Assembly: GCF_900187115.1 (NCBI RefSeq)
Contig: NZ_LT906455.1
Location: forward strand, 744,001 to 808,000
DNA from: Aliarcobacter butzleri
GTDB taxonomy: Bacteria; Campylobacterota; Campylobacteria; Campylobacterales; Arcobacteraceae
Length of the DNA: 64,000 nt
Direction of reading: 5' to 3'
Both the position numbers and the translations under genes were made by a program. Of this stretch, positions 37,705-47,608 are shown piece by piece. Each line of letters opens with the position of its first letter. The first letter of the stretch is position 1. The notes beneath the pieces are model-generated. The model had not been told where the DNA came from. It did not search any database and saw only the letters and a list, made by a program, of their open reading frames with translations.

Positions 37705-38274
37705 ATGAAAAAATTATTTTTAATTATTGGAGCTCCTGGTTCTGGTAAAACTACCGATGCAGAATTAATTGCTTCAAAATATACTAATGTAACTCACTAT
37801 TCAACTGGAGATATGTTTAGAGCAGAAGTAGCTAGTGGAAGTCAAAGAGGTCAAATAATTGATACTTATATAAAAGCTGGAAATATAGTACCAATTGATA
37901 TTGCAATTGAAACTATTCTAATGGCTATTAAAAATGCACCAACAGATATTATTGTTATTGATGGATACCCAAGAAGTATTGAGCAAATGTTGGAATTAGA
38001 TAAATATTTAGAAAAAGAAGATGCAGTAAAATTACTAAATTGTATAGAAGTTGAAGTATCTGAAGAAGTAGCAAGAGATAGGGTTCTTGGTCGTTCAAGA
38101 GGTGCTGATGATAATATTGAAGTATTTAATAATAGAATGAAAGTTTATAAAGAGCCTTTAGAGCAGATAAAAGAATTTTATTCAAAAAGAGGTTTATTAA
38201 AAATAATAAATGGTGAAGGCACTATAAAAGAGATTGTTGATGAAATGGATACATTTATACAATCGAGAATCTAA
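37705..38274 (+). CDS. Adenylate kinase, short LID-less form
   Basis: A 189-residue nucleoside monophosphate kinase: P-loop GAPGSGKTTDAEL, STGDMFRAEVASGSQRG, IVIDGYPRSIEQM and GRSRGADDNIEVFNNRMKVY. The LID is reduced to a short loop without cysteines, as in the main Adk of Campylobacter. Two adenylate kinase types side by side is unusual. It may supply AMP phosphorylation or prefer another nucleotide. It overlaps the following gene by one base. Confidence 0.88.
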   Translation: MKKLFLIIGAPGSGKTTDAELIASKYTNVTHYSTGDMFRAEVASGSQRGQIIDTYIKAGNIVPIDIAIETILMAIKNAPTDIIVIDGYPRSIEQMLELDKYLEKEDAVKLLNCIEVEVSEEVARDRVLGRSRGADDNIEVFNNRMKVYKEPLEQIKEFYSKRGLLKIINGEGTIKEIVDEMDTFIQSRI

Positions 38275-39041
38275 TGACAAATAAAAAAATCAATTTTTAT
38301 TCTGTAATTATTGGAACTGAACTTTTAAATGGGCGTCGAAAAGATTCTCATTTTCCTTTTTTAAATGCACAACTTTTAGACCGTGGTTGGGAACACAAAG
38401 CTTCTTTTGTGATTGAAGATGACCCTGAACTTATGTTAAATATTTTTAATCTTATAAAATCAGATCCAAATTCTGTGATGTTTTGTTTTGGAGGAATTGG
38501 TGCAACACCTGATGATTATACAAGGCAAATTGCATCACAAGCTTTTACAAGTGGGAAAATGGAATTTCACGAAGAAGCAAAAACAAATATAATAAATCAA
38601 TTTAAAGATGATGCTTATCCTCATCGAGTAAATATGGCATATTTACCAATAAATGCAAAACTTCTTAAAAATGTAGTAAATAATGTATCTGGATTTTATT
38701 TAGAAGATAGATTTTTTTTCACACCAGGTTTTCCATCTATGAGTCAAGCTATGGTTATTGAAGCTTTGGATAAACTATATCCTAAATCACAAAATAAATA
38801 TAGAAAAGTTATGACTATAAACTCAACTGAAAATGATTTAATAGATACTATGAAAAAAATACCAAAAGAACTTGATTTTTCATCATTACCAAAGTTTATT
38901 GGAAATGAAAGAAAAGTTGTCATTTCACTTGCTGGATATGATGAAGTTCAAGTAGATATTTATTTTCAGCTATTTATAGATTTTTGTATAGAATTTAAAA
39001 AAGAGTATATTTTAGAAGATATACATAATATAAAAGATTGA
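38274..39041 (+). CDS. CinA N-terminal/MoCF-type molybdopterin-binding domain protein
   Basis: A 255-residue protein with the MoaB/Mog-like fold of CinA: IIGTELLNGRRKDSHFPFLNAQLLDRGW, then FCFGGIGATPDDYTRQIASQAF and the FFFTPGFPSM loop. It lacks the C-terminal deamidase domain of full CinA. The role is uncertain: such proteins act in pyridine nucleotide repair or in unknown nucleotide reactions. It is coupled to the short adenylate kinase gene by a TAATG overlap. Confidence 0.85.
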   Translation: MTNKKINFYSVIIGTELLNGRRKDSHFPFLNAQLLDRGWEHKASFVIEDDPELMLNIFNLIKSDPNSVMFCFGGIGATPDDYTRQIASQAFTSGKMEFHEEAKTNIINQFKDDAYPHRVNMAYLPINAKLLKNVVNNVSGFYLEDRFFFTPGFPSMSQAMVIEALDKLYPKSQNKYRKVMTINSTENDLIDTMKKIPKELDFSSLPKFIGNERKVVISLAGYDEVQVDIYFQLFIDFCIEFKKEYILEDIHNIKD

Positions 39042-39066
39042 TAACAACTTATTTTGAAGGAATAAT

Positions 39067-39711
39067 ATGGAATATAAAAAATTTGATATTAATTCATGGA
39101 ATAGAAAAGAACATTTTGAACATTATAGAAATTTACAATGTTCATTTAGTTTAACTTCAGAGATTGAAATTACTACATTTTTACAATATTTAAAAGAAAA
39201 TAAATATAAATTTTATTCATCGATTATATATTTAATTTCAAAATTAGTAAATTCAACTTTTGAATTTAGGATGTCAATCAAAAATAATGAAATTGTTACT
39301 TGGGATGTTTTACATCCAAGTTATACAATTTTCCATCAAAAAGAGGAAACTTTCTCTTCAATTTGGAGTGAATATAGTGACGATAAAACAATCTTTTTTG
39401 ATGAATTTGAAAAAGATTGTACCAATTACGAAAATAATAAATCTCTTTTCCCAAAGTTTAATATTCCAGAAAATCATTTTAATATCTCTTGTTTACCTTG
39501 GATAAAATATAGTGGTTTTAATTTAAATCTTCCACATTTAAATGATTATTTCCAACCAATTATCACAATTGGTAAATATGATAAAAATGAAAATAAAATA
39601 GTGCTACCTGTTACTATTCAAATACATCATGCTGTTTGTGATGGATTTCATGTTGCTAAGTTTATTAATAAATTGCAAGAATGGTGTAATGAACCTGAAA
39701 AGTATTTATAA
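39067..39711 (+). CDS. cat: Type A chloramphenicol O-acetyltransferase
   Basis: A 214-residue CAT of the usual length, with FSLTSEIEITTFL, NISCLPWIKYSGFNLNL and the catalytic HHAVCDG at 187-193. It uses acetyl-CoA to inactivate chloramphenicol. There is no insertion sequence, integron or composition break around it. It lies 25 bp after the CinA-like gene with AAGGA upstream, so it is probably read from that promoter. A resident (intrinsic) gene is likely. Confidence 0.95.
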   Translation: MEYKKFDINSWNRKEHFEHYRNLQCSFSLTSEIEITTFLQYLKENKYKFYSSIIYLISKLVNSTFEFRMSIKNNEIVTWDVLHPSYTIFHQKEETFSSIWSEYSDDKTIFFDEFEKDCTNYENNKSLFPKFNIPENHFNISCLPWIKYSGFNLNLPHLNDYFQPIITIGKYDKNENKIVLPVTIQIHHAVCDGFHVAKFINKLQEWCNEPEKYL

Positions 39712-39835
39712 AGATTTAGTATTTGTTGCTCTTTTGTCTCTTCATCAATACTTTTGTAAAACAACCTTATTAGAAATTGCTTATTCATTTGATTTAAATT
39801 TAGTATATAGATAAAATTAAGAGAAAGGAAGTAAA

Positions 39836-40978
39836 ATGAATAAAGATAATAATACAAGAAGAGAATTTTTAAAAAAATCAGCTTTAGTTAGTACAGCTTT
39901 ATTTTTTGCAGTAAATCCTACAAATTCTTTCTCTTTTCAAAAAAATAGTAATATCAAATCTCGTGGTTATGCAGCTTTTGATGAAACAGGTATTTTAAAA
40001 CCTTGGAGTTTTGAAAGAAAAGCAGTTGGCGAAAATGATATTTTAATAGATATAAAATATACTAGTATTTGTCACTCTGATATTCATCATATAAAAGGTG
40101 ATTGGTTACAACAGCAATATCCTCAAGTTCCAGGACATGAAATAGTTGGAATTGTAAGTGCAATTGGAAAAAAAGTAAAAAAGTTTAAAATTGGAGATAG
40201 AGTTGGTGTTGGTTGCATGGTTGATGGTAGTTGTAGAAATAATAAAGAACAATATTGTGAAGATACAATTTTTACTTATGGTTATGAAACTTCAAAAGAA
40301 CCAACAGGAATTACTCAAGGTGGATATTCAAATAACATTGTTGTAAATAGTCATTTTGCAGTATTTATTCCTAAAAATATTACTTTTCAAAAAGCTGCTC
40401 CACTTTTATGTGCAGGAGTTACAACTTATTCACCAATAATAAAAGCAAAAATAAAAAAAGGTATGAAAGTAGGTGTTGCAGGAATTGGTGGGCTTGGACA
40501 TATGGCAGTAAAATTAGCTATTTCAAAAGGTGCAAAAGTTTATGCTTTTACGACTTCAAAAGATAAAATTGAAGATATTAAAAGTTTTGGAGTAAAAGAA
40601 GTAATTGTTGTAGATGATATAGAAATATTAAAAAAATATAATAAAAAAGTCGATTATATGATTTCAACAATTCCCGAAGTATTTGATATTTCTGCTTATT
40701 GTAATGTCGTAAAACCAAATGGAACTTTTGTTCAATTAGGTTTACCAAAATCAGAATTACCAATAAATAGCTTTTTGATGGCACAAAATAGAGTAAATTT
40801 TAAATCATCTCTTATTGGTGGGATGAAAGATACTCAAGATGTATTAAATTATTGTGCAACAAATAAAGTTTTACCAAAAATTGAGATAATAAAAGCAGAA
40901 CAAATAAATGAAGCTTGGCAAAAAGTTTTAGATAAAAAAGCTAGATTTAGATATGTTATTGATGCTTCTACATTTTAG
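39836..40978 (+). CDS. Tat-exported zinc-dependent alcohol dehydrogenase
   Basis: A 380-residue medium-chain dehydrogenase of the cinnamyl alcohol/YahK type. The N-terminus has a twin-arginine signal (RREFLKKSALVSTALFFAV, residues 8-26). The catalytic zinc site is present (Cys79 in CHSDIHH, His101-Glu102 in GHEIVG, Cys near 195), and the NAD(P) fold has GIGGLGHMAVKLA. The structural zinc lobe is reduced: of the usual four cysteines, the middle ones are lost (GCMVDGSCRNNKEQYC, 126-141). A substrate in the periplasm and its cofactor supply remain unknown. Confidence 0.88.
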   Translation: MNKDNNTRREFLKKSALVSTALFFAVNPTNSFSFQKNSNIKSRGYAAFDETGILKPWSFERKAVGENDILIDIKYTSICHSDIHHIKGDWLQQQYPQVPGHEIVGIVSAIGKKVKKFKIGDRVGVGCMVDGSCRNNKEQYCEDTIFTYGYETSKEPTGITQGGYSNNIVVNSHFAVFIPKNITFQKAAPLLCAGVTTYSPIIKAKIKKGMKVGVAGIGGLGHMAVKLAISKGAKVYAFTTSKDKIEDIKSFGVKEVIVVDDIEILKKYNKKVDYMISTIPEVFDISAYCNVVKPNGTFVQLGLPKSELPINSFLMAQNRVNFKSSLIGGMKDTQDVLNYCATNKVLPKIEIIKAEQINEAWQKVLDKKARFRYVIDASTF

Positions 40979-41015
40979 AAGAATATAGATAAAATTACAA
41001 AAAAGGAGTAAATTT

Positions 41016-42143
41016 ATGGAAAATTTTAGTTTTTATAATCCAACGAAAATTGAGTTTGGAAAAGATAAAGAAAAAAACATTGGAAAATATCTTAGTGTAT
41101 ATAATATAAAAAAAGTTTTATTAGTTTATGGAAGTCAAAGAGTAAAAAAAGATGGGCTTTTTGATAGTGTGACAAATAGTTTAAAAGAAAATGGTGTTGA
41201 GTTTATAGAGTTTGGTGGAGTTATTAGTAATCCAATTTTAGGAACAATTCAAGATGCTATAAAAATTGCAAAAAAAGAAAATATTGAAGCTATTTTAAGT
41301 GTTGGAGGAGGTTCTGTACTTGATAGTTCAAAAACAATAGCTGTTGGAACTTTATATGATGGTGATGTTTGGGATTTTTTTGTTGGTAAAAAAGTAATAG
41401 AAGATGCATTACCTATATTTGATATTATAACTTTAGCAGCAACTGGAAGTGAAATGAACGGATATGCAGTTGTTACAAATGAAAAAACAAAACAAAAGTT
41501 ATCTATTTGGTCTTCATGTATTTATCCAAAAGTATCAGTTATTAATCCAGAACTTCAAAAAAGTGTTTCAAAAGAGTATTTAGTTTATTCTGCTTCTGAT
41601 ATTATTGCTCACTGTATTGAAGGATATTTTACTGCAAAAATTCAACCAACTTATATGAGTAGGGTTGTTGAATCTATCATAAAAACAGTTATTGAAACAA
41701 CAGAAATTTTAATAGAAAATAAAGATGATTATAGTGCAAGAGGAGAGTTTGCTTGGGCAGCTACAAATGCTTTAAATGGAACAACAACAGTTGGAACAAA
41801 AGATTTTTCTTTTCCAAATCATCTAATTGAACACTCTTTATCAGCACTTTATAATGTTCCTCATGGAGCAGGGCTTTCTGTTGTAATGCCAGCTTGGATG
41901 AAGTGGTATTATAAACAAAATGAAGCTCAATTTATAAGATTTGCAAAAGAAGTTTTTGCTAAAAATAGTGCATTAGAAGGAATTGAAGCTTTAGAAAATT
42001 GGTTTAATAAAATAGGAACACCAACAAGATTAAATCAATTTAATTTATCAAAAGAGAATATTCCTGAGATTATAGAAAACTTATCAAATCAACAAGAGTT
42101 TTCAAAAGAGCAGTTAGAACAAATCTTAAATAATATGATATAA
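41016..42143 (+). CDS. Iron-containing alcohol dehydrogenase (YqhD/butanol dehydrogenase type)
   Basis: A 375-residue group III alcohol dehydrogenase. The NAD(P) site is SVGGGSVLDSSKTIAVG, and the metal ligands are in SASDIIAHCIEGYFT (Asp, His) and NHLIEHSLSALYNVPHGAGLS (two His). Related enzymes reduce aldehydes with NADPH. It follows the Tat-exported dehydrogenase by 37 bp with AAAGGAG upstream and may share its transcript. Confidence 0.93.
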   Translation: MENFSFYNPTKIEFGKDKEKNIGKYLSVYNIKKVLLVYGSQRVKKDGLFDSVTNSLKENGVEFIEFGGVISNPILGTIQDAIKIAKKENIEAILSVGGGSVLDSSKTIAVGTLYDGDVWDFFVGKKVIEDALPIFDIITLAATGSEMNGYAVVTNEKTKQKLSIWSSCIYPKVSVINPELQKSVSKEYLVYSASDIIAHCIEGYFTAKIQPTYMSRVVESIIKTVIETTEILIENKDDYSARGEFAWAATNALNGTTTVGTKDFSFPNHLIEHSLSALYNVPHGAGLSVVMPAWMKWYYKQNEAQFIRFAKEVFAKNSALEGIEALENWFNKIGTPTRLNQFNLSKENIPEIIENLSNQQEFSKEQLEQILNNMI

Positions 42144-42146
42144 AAG

Positions 42147-42176
42147 ATTTGAATGGATTTTAAAATCCATTCAAAT
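42147..42176. terminator. Bidirectional terminator after the iron alcohol dehydrogenase
   Basis: A 30-bp perfect palindrome: 15 bases at 42147-42161 with their complement at 42162-42176, forming a hairpin with a TTTTAAAA turn. It lies 4 bp after the stop codon, between convergent genes. Confidence 0.85.
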
Positions 42177-42191
42177 TTAAAAAAACTGCTT

Positions 42192-44453
42192 TTAATTTAT
42201 TTTATCTTTTCCAATAAACTCTTTTTCATTTGCTTTACTTACAATTAAATTTGCTATGTTATCTGTAGAAACTGCAATTTCTTGAGTTTGAGATGCAATA
42301 GAAGCATTTTGTTGTGTTTGTTGGTCTAGTTGATTTATTGCATGATTTATTTGTTCAATACCTAAAAGTTGTTCTCTTGAAGAATTTTCAATATCATAAA
42401 TCAATTTTGTAGAGTTAGAAATATTTGTATTTAACTCTTTATAACCATTTATCATATTATTAGCTATCTCTTTACCTTCATTAGTTTTTAAAGTTGCATT
42501 TTCTACTATAGTTTTTATTTCTCTAGCAGCTTCAGCACTTCTATTTGCTAGGTTTCGCACCTCTTGTGCAACAACAGCAAATCCTTTTCCAGCTTCTCCA
42601 GCAGTTGCAGCTTCAACAGCAGCATTTAGTGAAAGAATATTTGTTTGGAAAGCTATGTTATCAATAACTGAAATGGCTTCATTTATTTCTGTTACTTGAT
42701 TGTTGATATCATCCATTGCTTGAGTTGTTTTACTTGCAAGTTTTTCACCTTCTATTGCAGAATTTGTCAACTCTTTTGAGAATTTTGACATTTTTGAAAC
42801 ATTTTGCGTATTATTTCTAATATTTGAAGTAATTTGCTCTAAAGAAGCTGCAGTTTGTTCTAAAGAAGCTGCTGCTTCATTTGAACTAGTATTTAGTTTA
42901 TCAACATTTGTTAATAATACATTTGAGCTTTTTCTTAGTGTTAAACCATTTGATTTATTTTCAACTAACATTTCAGTTATCGAATCACCTAAAATATTTA
43001 CTCCATTTGCAAGATTTAAAAGATGTTCTTTTAAATCTTTTGTTGAAATCTTATTTAAATAGTTATAGTGAGAATACTCTTCTAAAATATGTAAAACATT
43101 ATCGATATTTGATTCAAGAGTATTTGCCATATTATTTAAAACATTTTTTAGTTGCATTAAAGCTGGATTTGAAACTTCTATATTTAATCTTTGGCATAAA
43201 TCACCTTGTTCAAATTCACCTAATACTGCTATTGTTTCATCTATTAGTTTTCTATCTTCATCAATTGATTTCTCAATCTTTTCTATATTTTCATTTATCT
43301 GTTTTGCAATAACTCCAAATTCATCTTCTGTATCAATATTTATTTTTTCAGCGTGAACAATTTCTCTATTTAAATATTCAAAGAAAGATAAAAGACCATC
43401 TTTTATTTTTTTAAGAGATCTTAGTGAAATTCTCATTGTTATAAATATTGATAAAGATATTATAACTACTGTTATAATAGATAAAGTTATGATTAAAACC
43501 ATTATTTTATTCGCATCTGCAAATATTTCACTTGAATTAACACCACCTACTAAAAGCCAATTCCACTCTTCAAAGTTTTCAAATACTACAAACTTTTCAC
43601 CTTCATTCCAAAGATAAGTTAATTCACCATTTTTAGCTTTTAACATCTCTTTTACTATCAATAGACCATTTTTATCAGTTAGCTCTAATCCTGAAGTATC
43701 TTTTAGTTTTGGATGAATTATAAAATTACCATATTTTGAATCTTTTTCATTAGAATTTACAATATAGTAATAACCAGTTTTTCCAATAACTTTGCTATTT
43801 ATTGTTTGTGTTAAATTATCTAAATCTTTGCTAATATCAGAACCTATAAATGCAATTGCAATAACTTCACCATCTTGTTTTATTGGAATATACTTTGTCA
43901 TATAGTTTTTCCCAAATAATGTAGCTTTTCCTAAATAAGTCTCACCTTGTAATACTTTTTTATACCCAGGATGATTGATGTCTAGTTTTGTACCAATTGC
44001 TCTATTTCCATCTTCTTTTTTCAAACTTGTTGAAATTCTTATGAAATCATCACCTTTTCTTACAAAAATAGTTGCAACTGAACCATTTGTCATTTCAGTA
44101 AATTTATCAACAATATCAAAGTTAAGGTTTAAAGCTTTACCATTTATTGATAAAACAGGTGTTTGTAAATCTCCAACTTTTATGTTTTGAGATTTATCTA
44201 TTTTTATTCCTTGAAGCATATCTAAAAATATATTACCTATTGTGTCTGCTCCAGTTTTTGCTACTTTATTAAAAGTATTAATATTTTCAACTAATAAAGA
44301 TATCTCTTTATGTACTGTACTTTCAGTATTTTTTTTCATTGCTTCAAAAGTATTATTTGATACTAAAAAAGTTAAAATACTCATAGAAATGATAATAGAA
44401 ATAATCGATACAAAAATTACTTTTGCAATTACTGATTTTTTTAAAAAATCCAT
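42192..44453 (-). CDS. Methyl-accepting chemotaxis protein, Cache_3-Cache_2 type
   Basis: A 753-residue receptor. A membrane helix at about 10-30 precedes a long periplasmic sensor resembling the Cache_3-Cache_2 fusion ([48 protein letters not shown]). The second helix near 320 is followed by HAMP-like repeats and the receptor tip ([20 protein letters not shown]). It ends [10 protein letters not shown] and lacks the roughly 40-residue tail with WESF found in the four receptors further on. Ligand unknown. Confidence 0.93.
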   Translation of the reverse strand: MDFLKKSVIAKVIFVSIISIIISMSILTFLVSNNTFEAMKKNTESTVHKEISLLVENINTFNKVAKTGADTIGNIFLDMLQGIKIDKSQNIKVGDLQTPVLSINGKALNLNFDIVDKFTEMTNGSVATIFVRKGDDFIRISTSLKKEDGNRAIGTKLDINHPGYKKVLQGETYLGKATLFGKNYMTKYIPIKQDGEVIAIAFIGSDISKDLDNLTQTINSKVIGKTGYYYIVNSNEKDSKYGNFIIHPKLKDTSGLELTDKNGLLIVKEMLKAKNGELTYLWNEGEKFVVFENFEEWNWLLVGGVNSSEIFADANKIMVLIITLSIITVVIISLSIFITMRISLRSLKKIKDGLLSFFEYLNREIVHAEKINIDTEDEFGVIAKQINENIEKIEKSIDEDRKLIDETIAVLGEFEQGDLCQRLNIEVSNPALMQLKNVLNNMANTLESNIDNVLHILEEYSHYNYLNKISTKDLKEHLLNLANGVNILGDSITEMLVENKSNGLTLRKSSNVLLTNVDKLNTSSNEAAASLEQTAASLEQITSNIRNNTQNVSKMSKFSKELTNSAIEGEKLASKTTQAMDDINNQVTEINEAISVIDNIAFQTNILSLNAAVEAATAGEAGKGFAVVAQEVRNLANRSAEAAREIKTIVENATLKTNEGKEIANNMINGYKELNTNISNSTKLIYDIENSSREQLLGIEQINHAINQLDQQTQQNASIASQTQEIAVSTDNIANLIVSKANEKEFIGKDKIN

Positions 44454-44568
44454 TTTATGTCCTAAAAATTATGTAAATTTGTCTTTTGAACATAATTATA
44501 GTCAATTTTAATTAAATTAATAAATATTATTTATTTAGTATGAAATATGATAGAAAAAGCGAAAGTTA

Positions 44569-44594
44569 AAAAAGAGATTAAATTATCTCTTTTT
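44569..44594 (-). terminator. Terminator of alr
   Basis: A 10-bp stem AAAAAGAGAT (44569-44578) with ATCTCTTTTT (44585-44594) around 6 bases. It overlaps the alr stop codon. The T run is part of the stem on the minus strand. Confidence 0.55.
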
Positions 44595-45600
44595 CTATAT
44601 TAGGGTTTAAAGTAGTTGTTATTTCATAAGTAATTGTATCGTGAATTTTTGCTAACTCTCTTACATCATCAAAAATACAAACCTTTTCATCATCTGTATT
44701 TAAAGATAAGTTATCCATAGATACTCTTCCTAAAACTTTATATCCTTTTGGTGTTGTGTAAGATTTTCTTTCATTTAACCTTAAAAAGCCATCTCCATAG
44801 CCTACATCATAAGTTGAAACTAGCATATCTTCAGTTGTTGTAAATGTTCCACCATAACCAACACTTTGTCCTTTTTTTAAAATTCTAGTTGATAATCTAC
44901 TTGCCCAAAGTGACATAACTGGTTTTAACTTTGGAAAATTAAAAACATCAGAATCATCTAAATAACCATAAGTTGCAATTCCAACTCTTGTAAAATCTTC
45001 ATCAAAATTTTCTGTTCTAAAAAGTGCTGCTGAATTACAAGAATGAAATAGTGGAATTGGTAAAAAAAGTTTTTCACATATATTTTTTACACTCTTTTTC
45101 ACAAGAGAAAAATTCTCTTTTTGCCAGAAAAAATCTGTTGACAATTCATCTGCCCCTCTATGGTGCGTAAACACGCCAGTTACCTTGATATTTCTTTCCA
45201 AAAGCCCTAAAAAAGCCTTTTCTAAATCTTCTGGATAGATTCCATTTCGGTGCATTCCTGTATCAACTTTTATGTGAACATTACTATTATTTGGTAGTTT
45301 ATCTATATCTTCAAGGCTATTTAATGCAATGTGAAAAGTATGTGAATAAGTGTGAAATGATTTTTCTGCTAATACTAAAATAAAGTCAAATAATTTTTCA
45401 ATTTTTAGTGCATCATCTATTGTTCTAACTACTGCTTTTTTTATTCCAAATTCTTTTGCTAAAGTTGCAATTTCTACAAGACCATGTCCATATGCATTAT
45501 CTTTTAGAACGACTGCAACTTTTTCTTTTGAGCCAGCTTTTTTTGAAATAACATCTAAATTGTAAAATAGATTCTCTTTGCTTAATAAAATTTTTGCCAA
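44578..45600 (-). CDS. alr: Alanine racemase
   Basis: A 340-residue PLP enzyme. The lysine motif is [13 protein letters not shown] (about 28-40), with [12 protein letters not shown], the PLP-phosphate region [10 protein letters not shown] and the Tyr loop [10 protein letters not shown]. It makes D-alanine for the Ddl and MurF steps encoded at 11661-14849. It lies 2 bp after uvrC on the same strand. Confidence 0.95.
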
Positions 45601-45602
45601 AA

Positions 45603-47453
45603 TTAATCCTTGAAATTAGTAAAATAATCTAAAATTGTACTTGCATCTTTTTCGTTTAAAACAGTTTTTAGTTCATCAAATGATGCTTTTTTAATCTTTT
45701 CAAATTCTCCAAAATATAAAAGAAGCTTTTTGATTTTTGCTTCACCAATACCTTTGATTTGTAATAAAGAGATTTGTTTATCTTGTGCTCTTTTTTGCTT
45801 TTTATGAAAAGTTATTGCAAATCTATGAGCTTCATCCCTTTGTCTTTGAACGAATTGTAGTCTTTTATCACTTGTTAATAAGTTAAAACTTTTAAATTCA
45901 CCATTTTTTGTTTTATAGTGAATTATATCTTTTGCTTTTCCTTTTGCTCTATGGGCTTTCGCATCAATTTTTTCTTTTGCTATTGCAATAATATCAAGAT
46001 TTACACCAACAGATTGCACTATATCAAAAGCTAATTTTAGTAAAGTTTCTCCTCCATCTATTATCCATAAATCAGGAGCAGGATTTTTTTCAAAACTCTC
46101 AATTCTTCTTATTAACATCTCTTTCATTTGAGAGTATTCATCTTTTGATTCAAGATTATAATGTCTAAAGGCTTTTTTATCAAAAGTATTTAAACTTTCA
46201 TTCCAAACAATCATTGCTCCAACTGTTGCTTGTCCCATCATATGAGAGTTATCAAAACTCTCTATTAAATATGGAAGAGTTTGAAGATTAAACAACTCTT
46301 TTAATTCTTCATAAATTGATGTTTGATTTTTTGAATTTTCAATTCTTAATAATTCATCACAGTTATTTAAAGCTATATTTACAATCTCTCTTTTTTTATC
46401 TTTTTTAGGATTTATTAGTTTAATCTTTTTGTTAAATCTTGTATGTAAAAACTCTTCTAATTCATTTGTAATTTCAAGTTCATGGGCAATCAAAATCTCT
46501 TTTGGTAAAAGAGGAATTTCATTATCATAGTAGTTAATAATTGCTCTTTCATAAGCTTCTTGATAATCAAATTCGAACTCTTCATCAAAGTTATCTATTT
46601 TTAAAAAATCATGACTTGATGAGGTTAGTTTTCCATCTCTTAAAAACATTCTTACAATTACAGCTTTTTTATTATTTGCATTTATTGCAAAAATATCAAT
46701 ATCTTCATTTGTTGCTAAATCAATACCAGATTTTATTTGAGATTTTTCAATAGTTTTTATTCTATCTCTTAAAGTCATTGCTTCTTCAAACCTAAAATCA
46801 TTTGAATATTGAAGCATTTTTTCATTTAGTTTTGAAATTAGTTTTGTTTTATTATATATGTACTCTAAAGCATTTTCAACTATTTTTGCATACTCTTCTT
46901 TTGAGATTTTATTTTCACAAGGCGCTAAACATTTTTGTATTTGATAAAATAAACAGGCTTTTTTACCCTTTACACAAGATTTCTTTTGTACTAATGGAAC
47001 TATTTCATAAATAGAATCAAGCATATCTCTAGCACCAGTTGAGTATGGTCCAAAATATTTGATACTTTTACTTTTTTGAATTCTTCTAGTTATATCAAGT
47101 CTTGGAAAATCTTCATCAAAATCTACAAAAATGTATGGATAAGTTTTATCATCTCGAAGTAAAATATTATATTTTGGTTTTAATTGTTTGATTAAAGAGT
47201 TTTCAAGAATTAAAGCATCATGTTCATTTGGTACAACAATCCACTCGCAACTTTCCACTTCACTAATCATTTTATAAATTCTTGGACTTAATTTATCTGC
47301 TGGTTGTAGTTTTGGAGTAAATTTAAAATAGGATTTAACTCTATTTTTTAGAATCTTTGCTTTTCCTATATAAAGTAAATGACCATTTTTGTCAAAGTAT
47401 TGATAAACTCCTGCATCATTAGGAAGTTGTTGTAGCTTTTCTTGTAAATTCAT
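45603..47453 (-). CDS. uvrC: Excinuclease ABC subunit C
   Basis: A 616-residue UvrC: the GIY-YIG nuclease domain ([30 protein letters not shown]-terminal), a UVR motif ([13 protein letters not shown]), the central RNase H-like nuclease ([18 protein letters not shown]) and C-terminal helix-hairpin-helix motifs ([20 protein letters not shown]). It cuts on both sides of DNA lesions with UvrB. alr follows directly. Confidence 0.98.
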   Translation of the reverse strand: MNLQEKLQQLPNDAGVYQYFDKNGHLLYIGKAKILKNRVKSYFKFTPKLQPADKLSPRIYKMISEVESCEWIVVPNEHDALILENSLIKQLKPKYNILLRDDKTYPYIFVDFDEDFPRLDITRRIQKSKSIKYFGPYSTGARDMLDSIYEIVPLVQKKSCVKGKKACLFYQIQKCLAPCENKISKEEYAKIVENALEYIYNKTKLISKLNEKMLQYSNDFRFEEAMTLRDRIKTIEKSQIKSGIDLATNEDIDIFAINANNKKAVIVRMFLRDGKLTSSSHDFLKIDNFDEEFEFDYQEAYERAIINYYDNEIPLLPKEILIAHELEITNELEEFLHTRFNKKIKLINPKKDKKREIVNIALNNCDELLRIENSKNQTSIYEELKELFNLQTLPYLIESFDNSHMMGQATVGAMIVWNESLNTFDKKAFRHYNLESKDEYSQMKEMLIRRIESFEKNPAPDLWIIDGGETLLKLAFDIVQSVGVNLDIIAIAKEKIDAKAHRAKGKAKDIIHYKTKNGEFKSFNLLTSDKRLQFVQRQRDEAHRFAITFHKKQKRAQDKQISLLQIKGIGEAKIKKLLLYFGEFEKIKKASFDELKTVLNEKDASTILDYFTNFKD

Positions 47454-47561
47454 TTGGGGATTGTATCAAAAAAGCATTAAATTATAAAACAGTATATAAA
47501 AAGAACAAAAAAATAAACACATATAATAAAATATAATATATAATTGTTTTGTAATTCAAAT

Positions 47562-47583
47562 AAAATATAATTCATTATATTTT
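47562..47583. repeat. Inverted repeat in the leader of the first tandem receptor gene
   Basis: AAAATATAA (47562-47570) and TTATATTTT (47575-47583) flank TTCA, 26 bp before the start codon. It may be an operator or chance in AT-rich sequence. Confidence 0.3.
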
Positions 47584-47608
47584 AGAAATTAGGATAGAGG
47601 AAAATAAA

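Noticed and set aside
39042-39066. Mobile element carrying cat
   Set aside because: I looked for inverted repeats, target duplications and transposase remnants on both sides and found none; composition does not change.
39629-39814. A 61-codon open frame starting within cat and running past its stop
   Set aside because: It is in another frame of cat, has no ribosome site, and the product looks like a shadow of AT-rich sequence.
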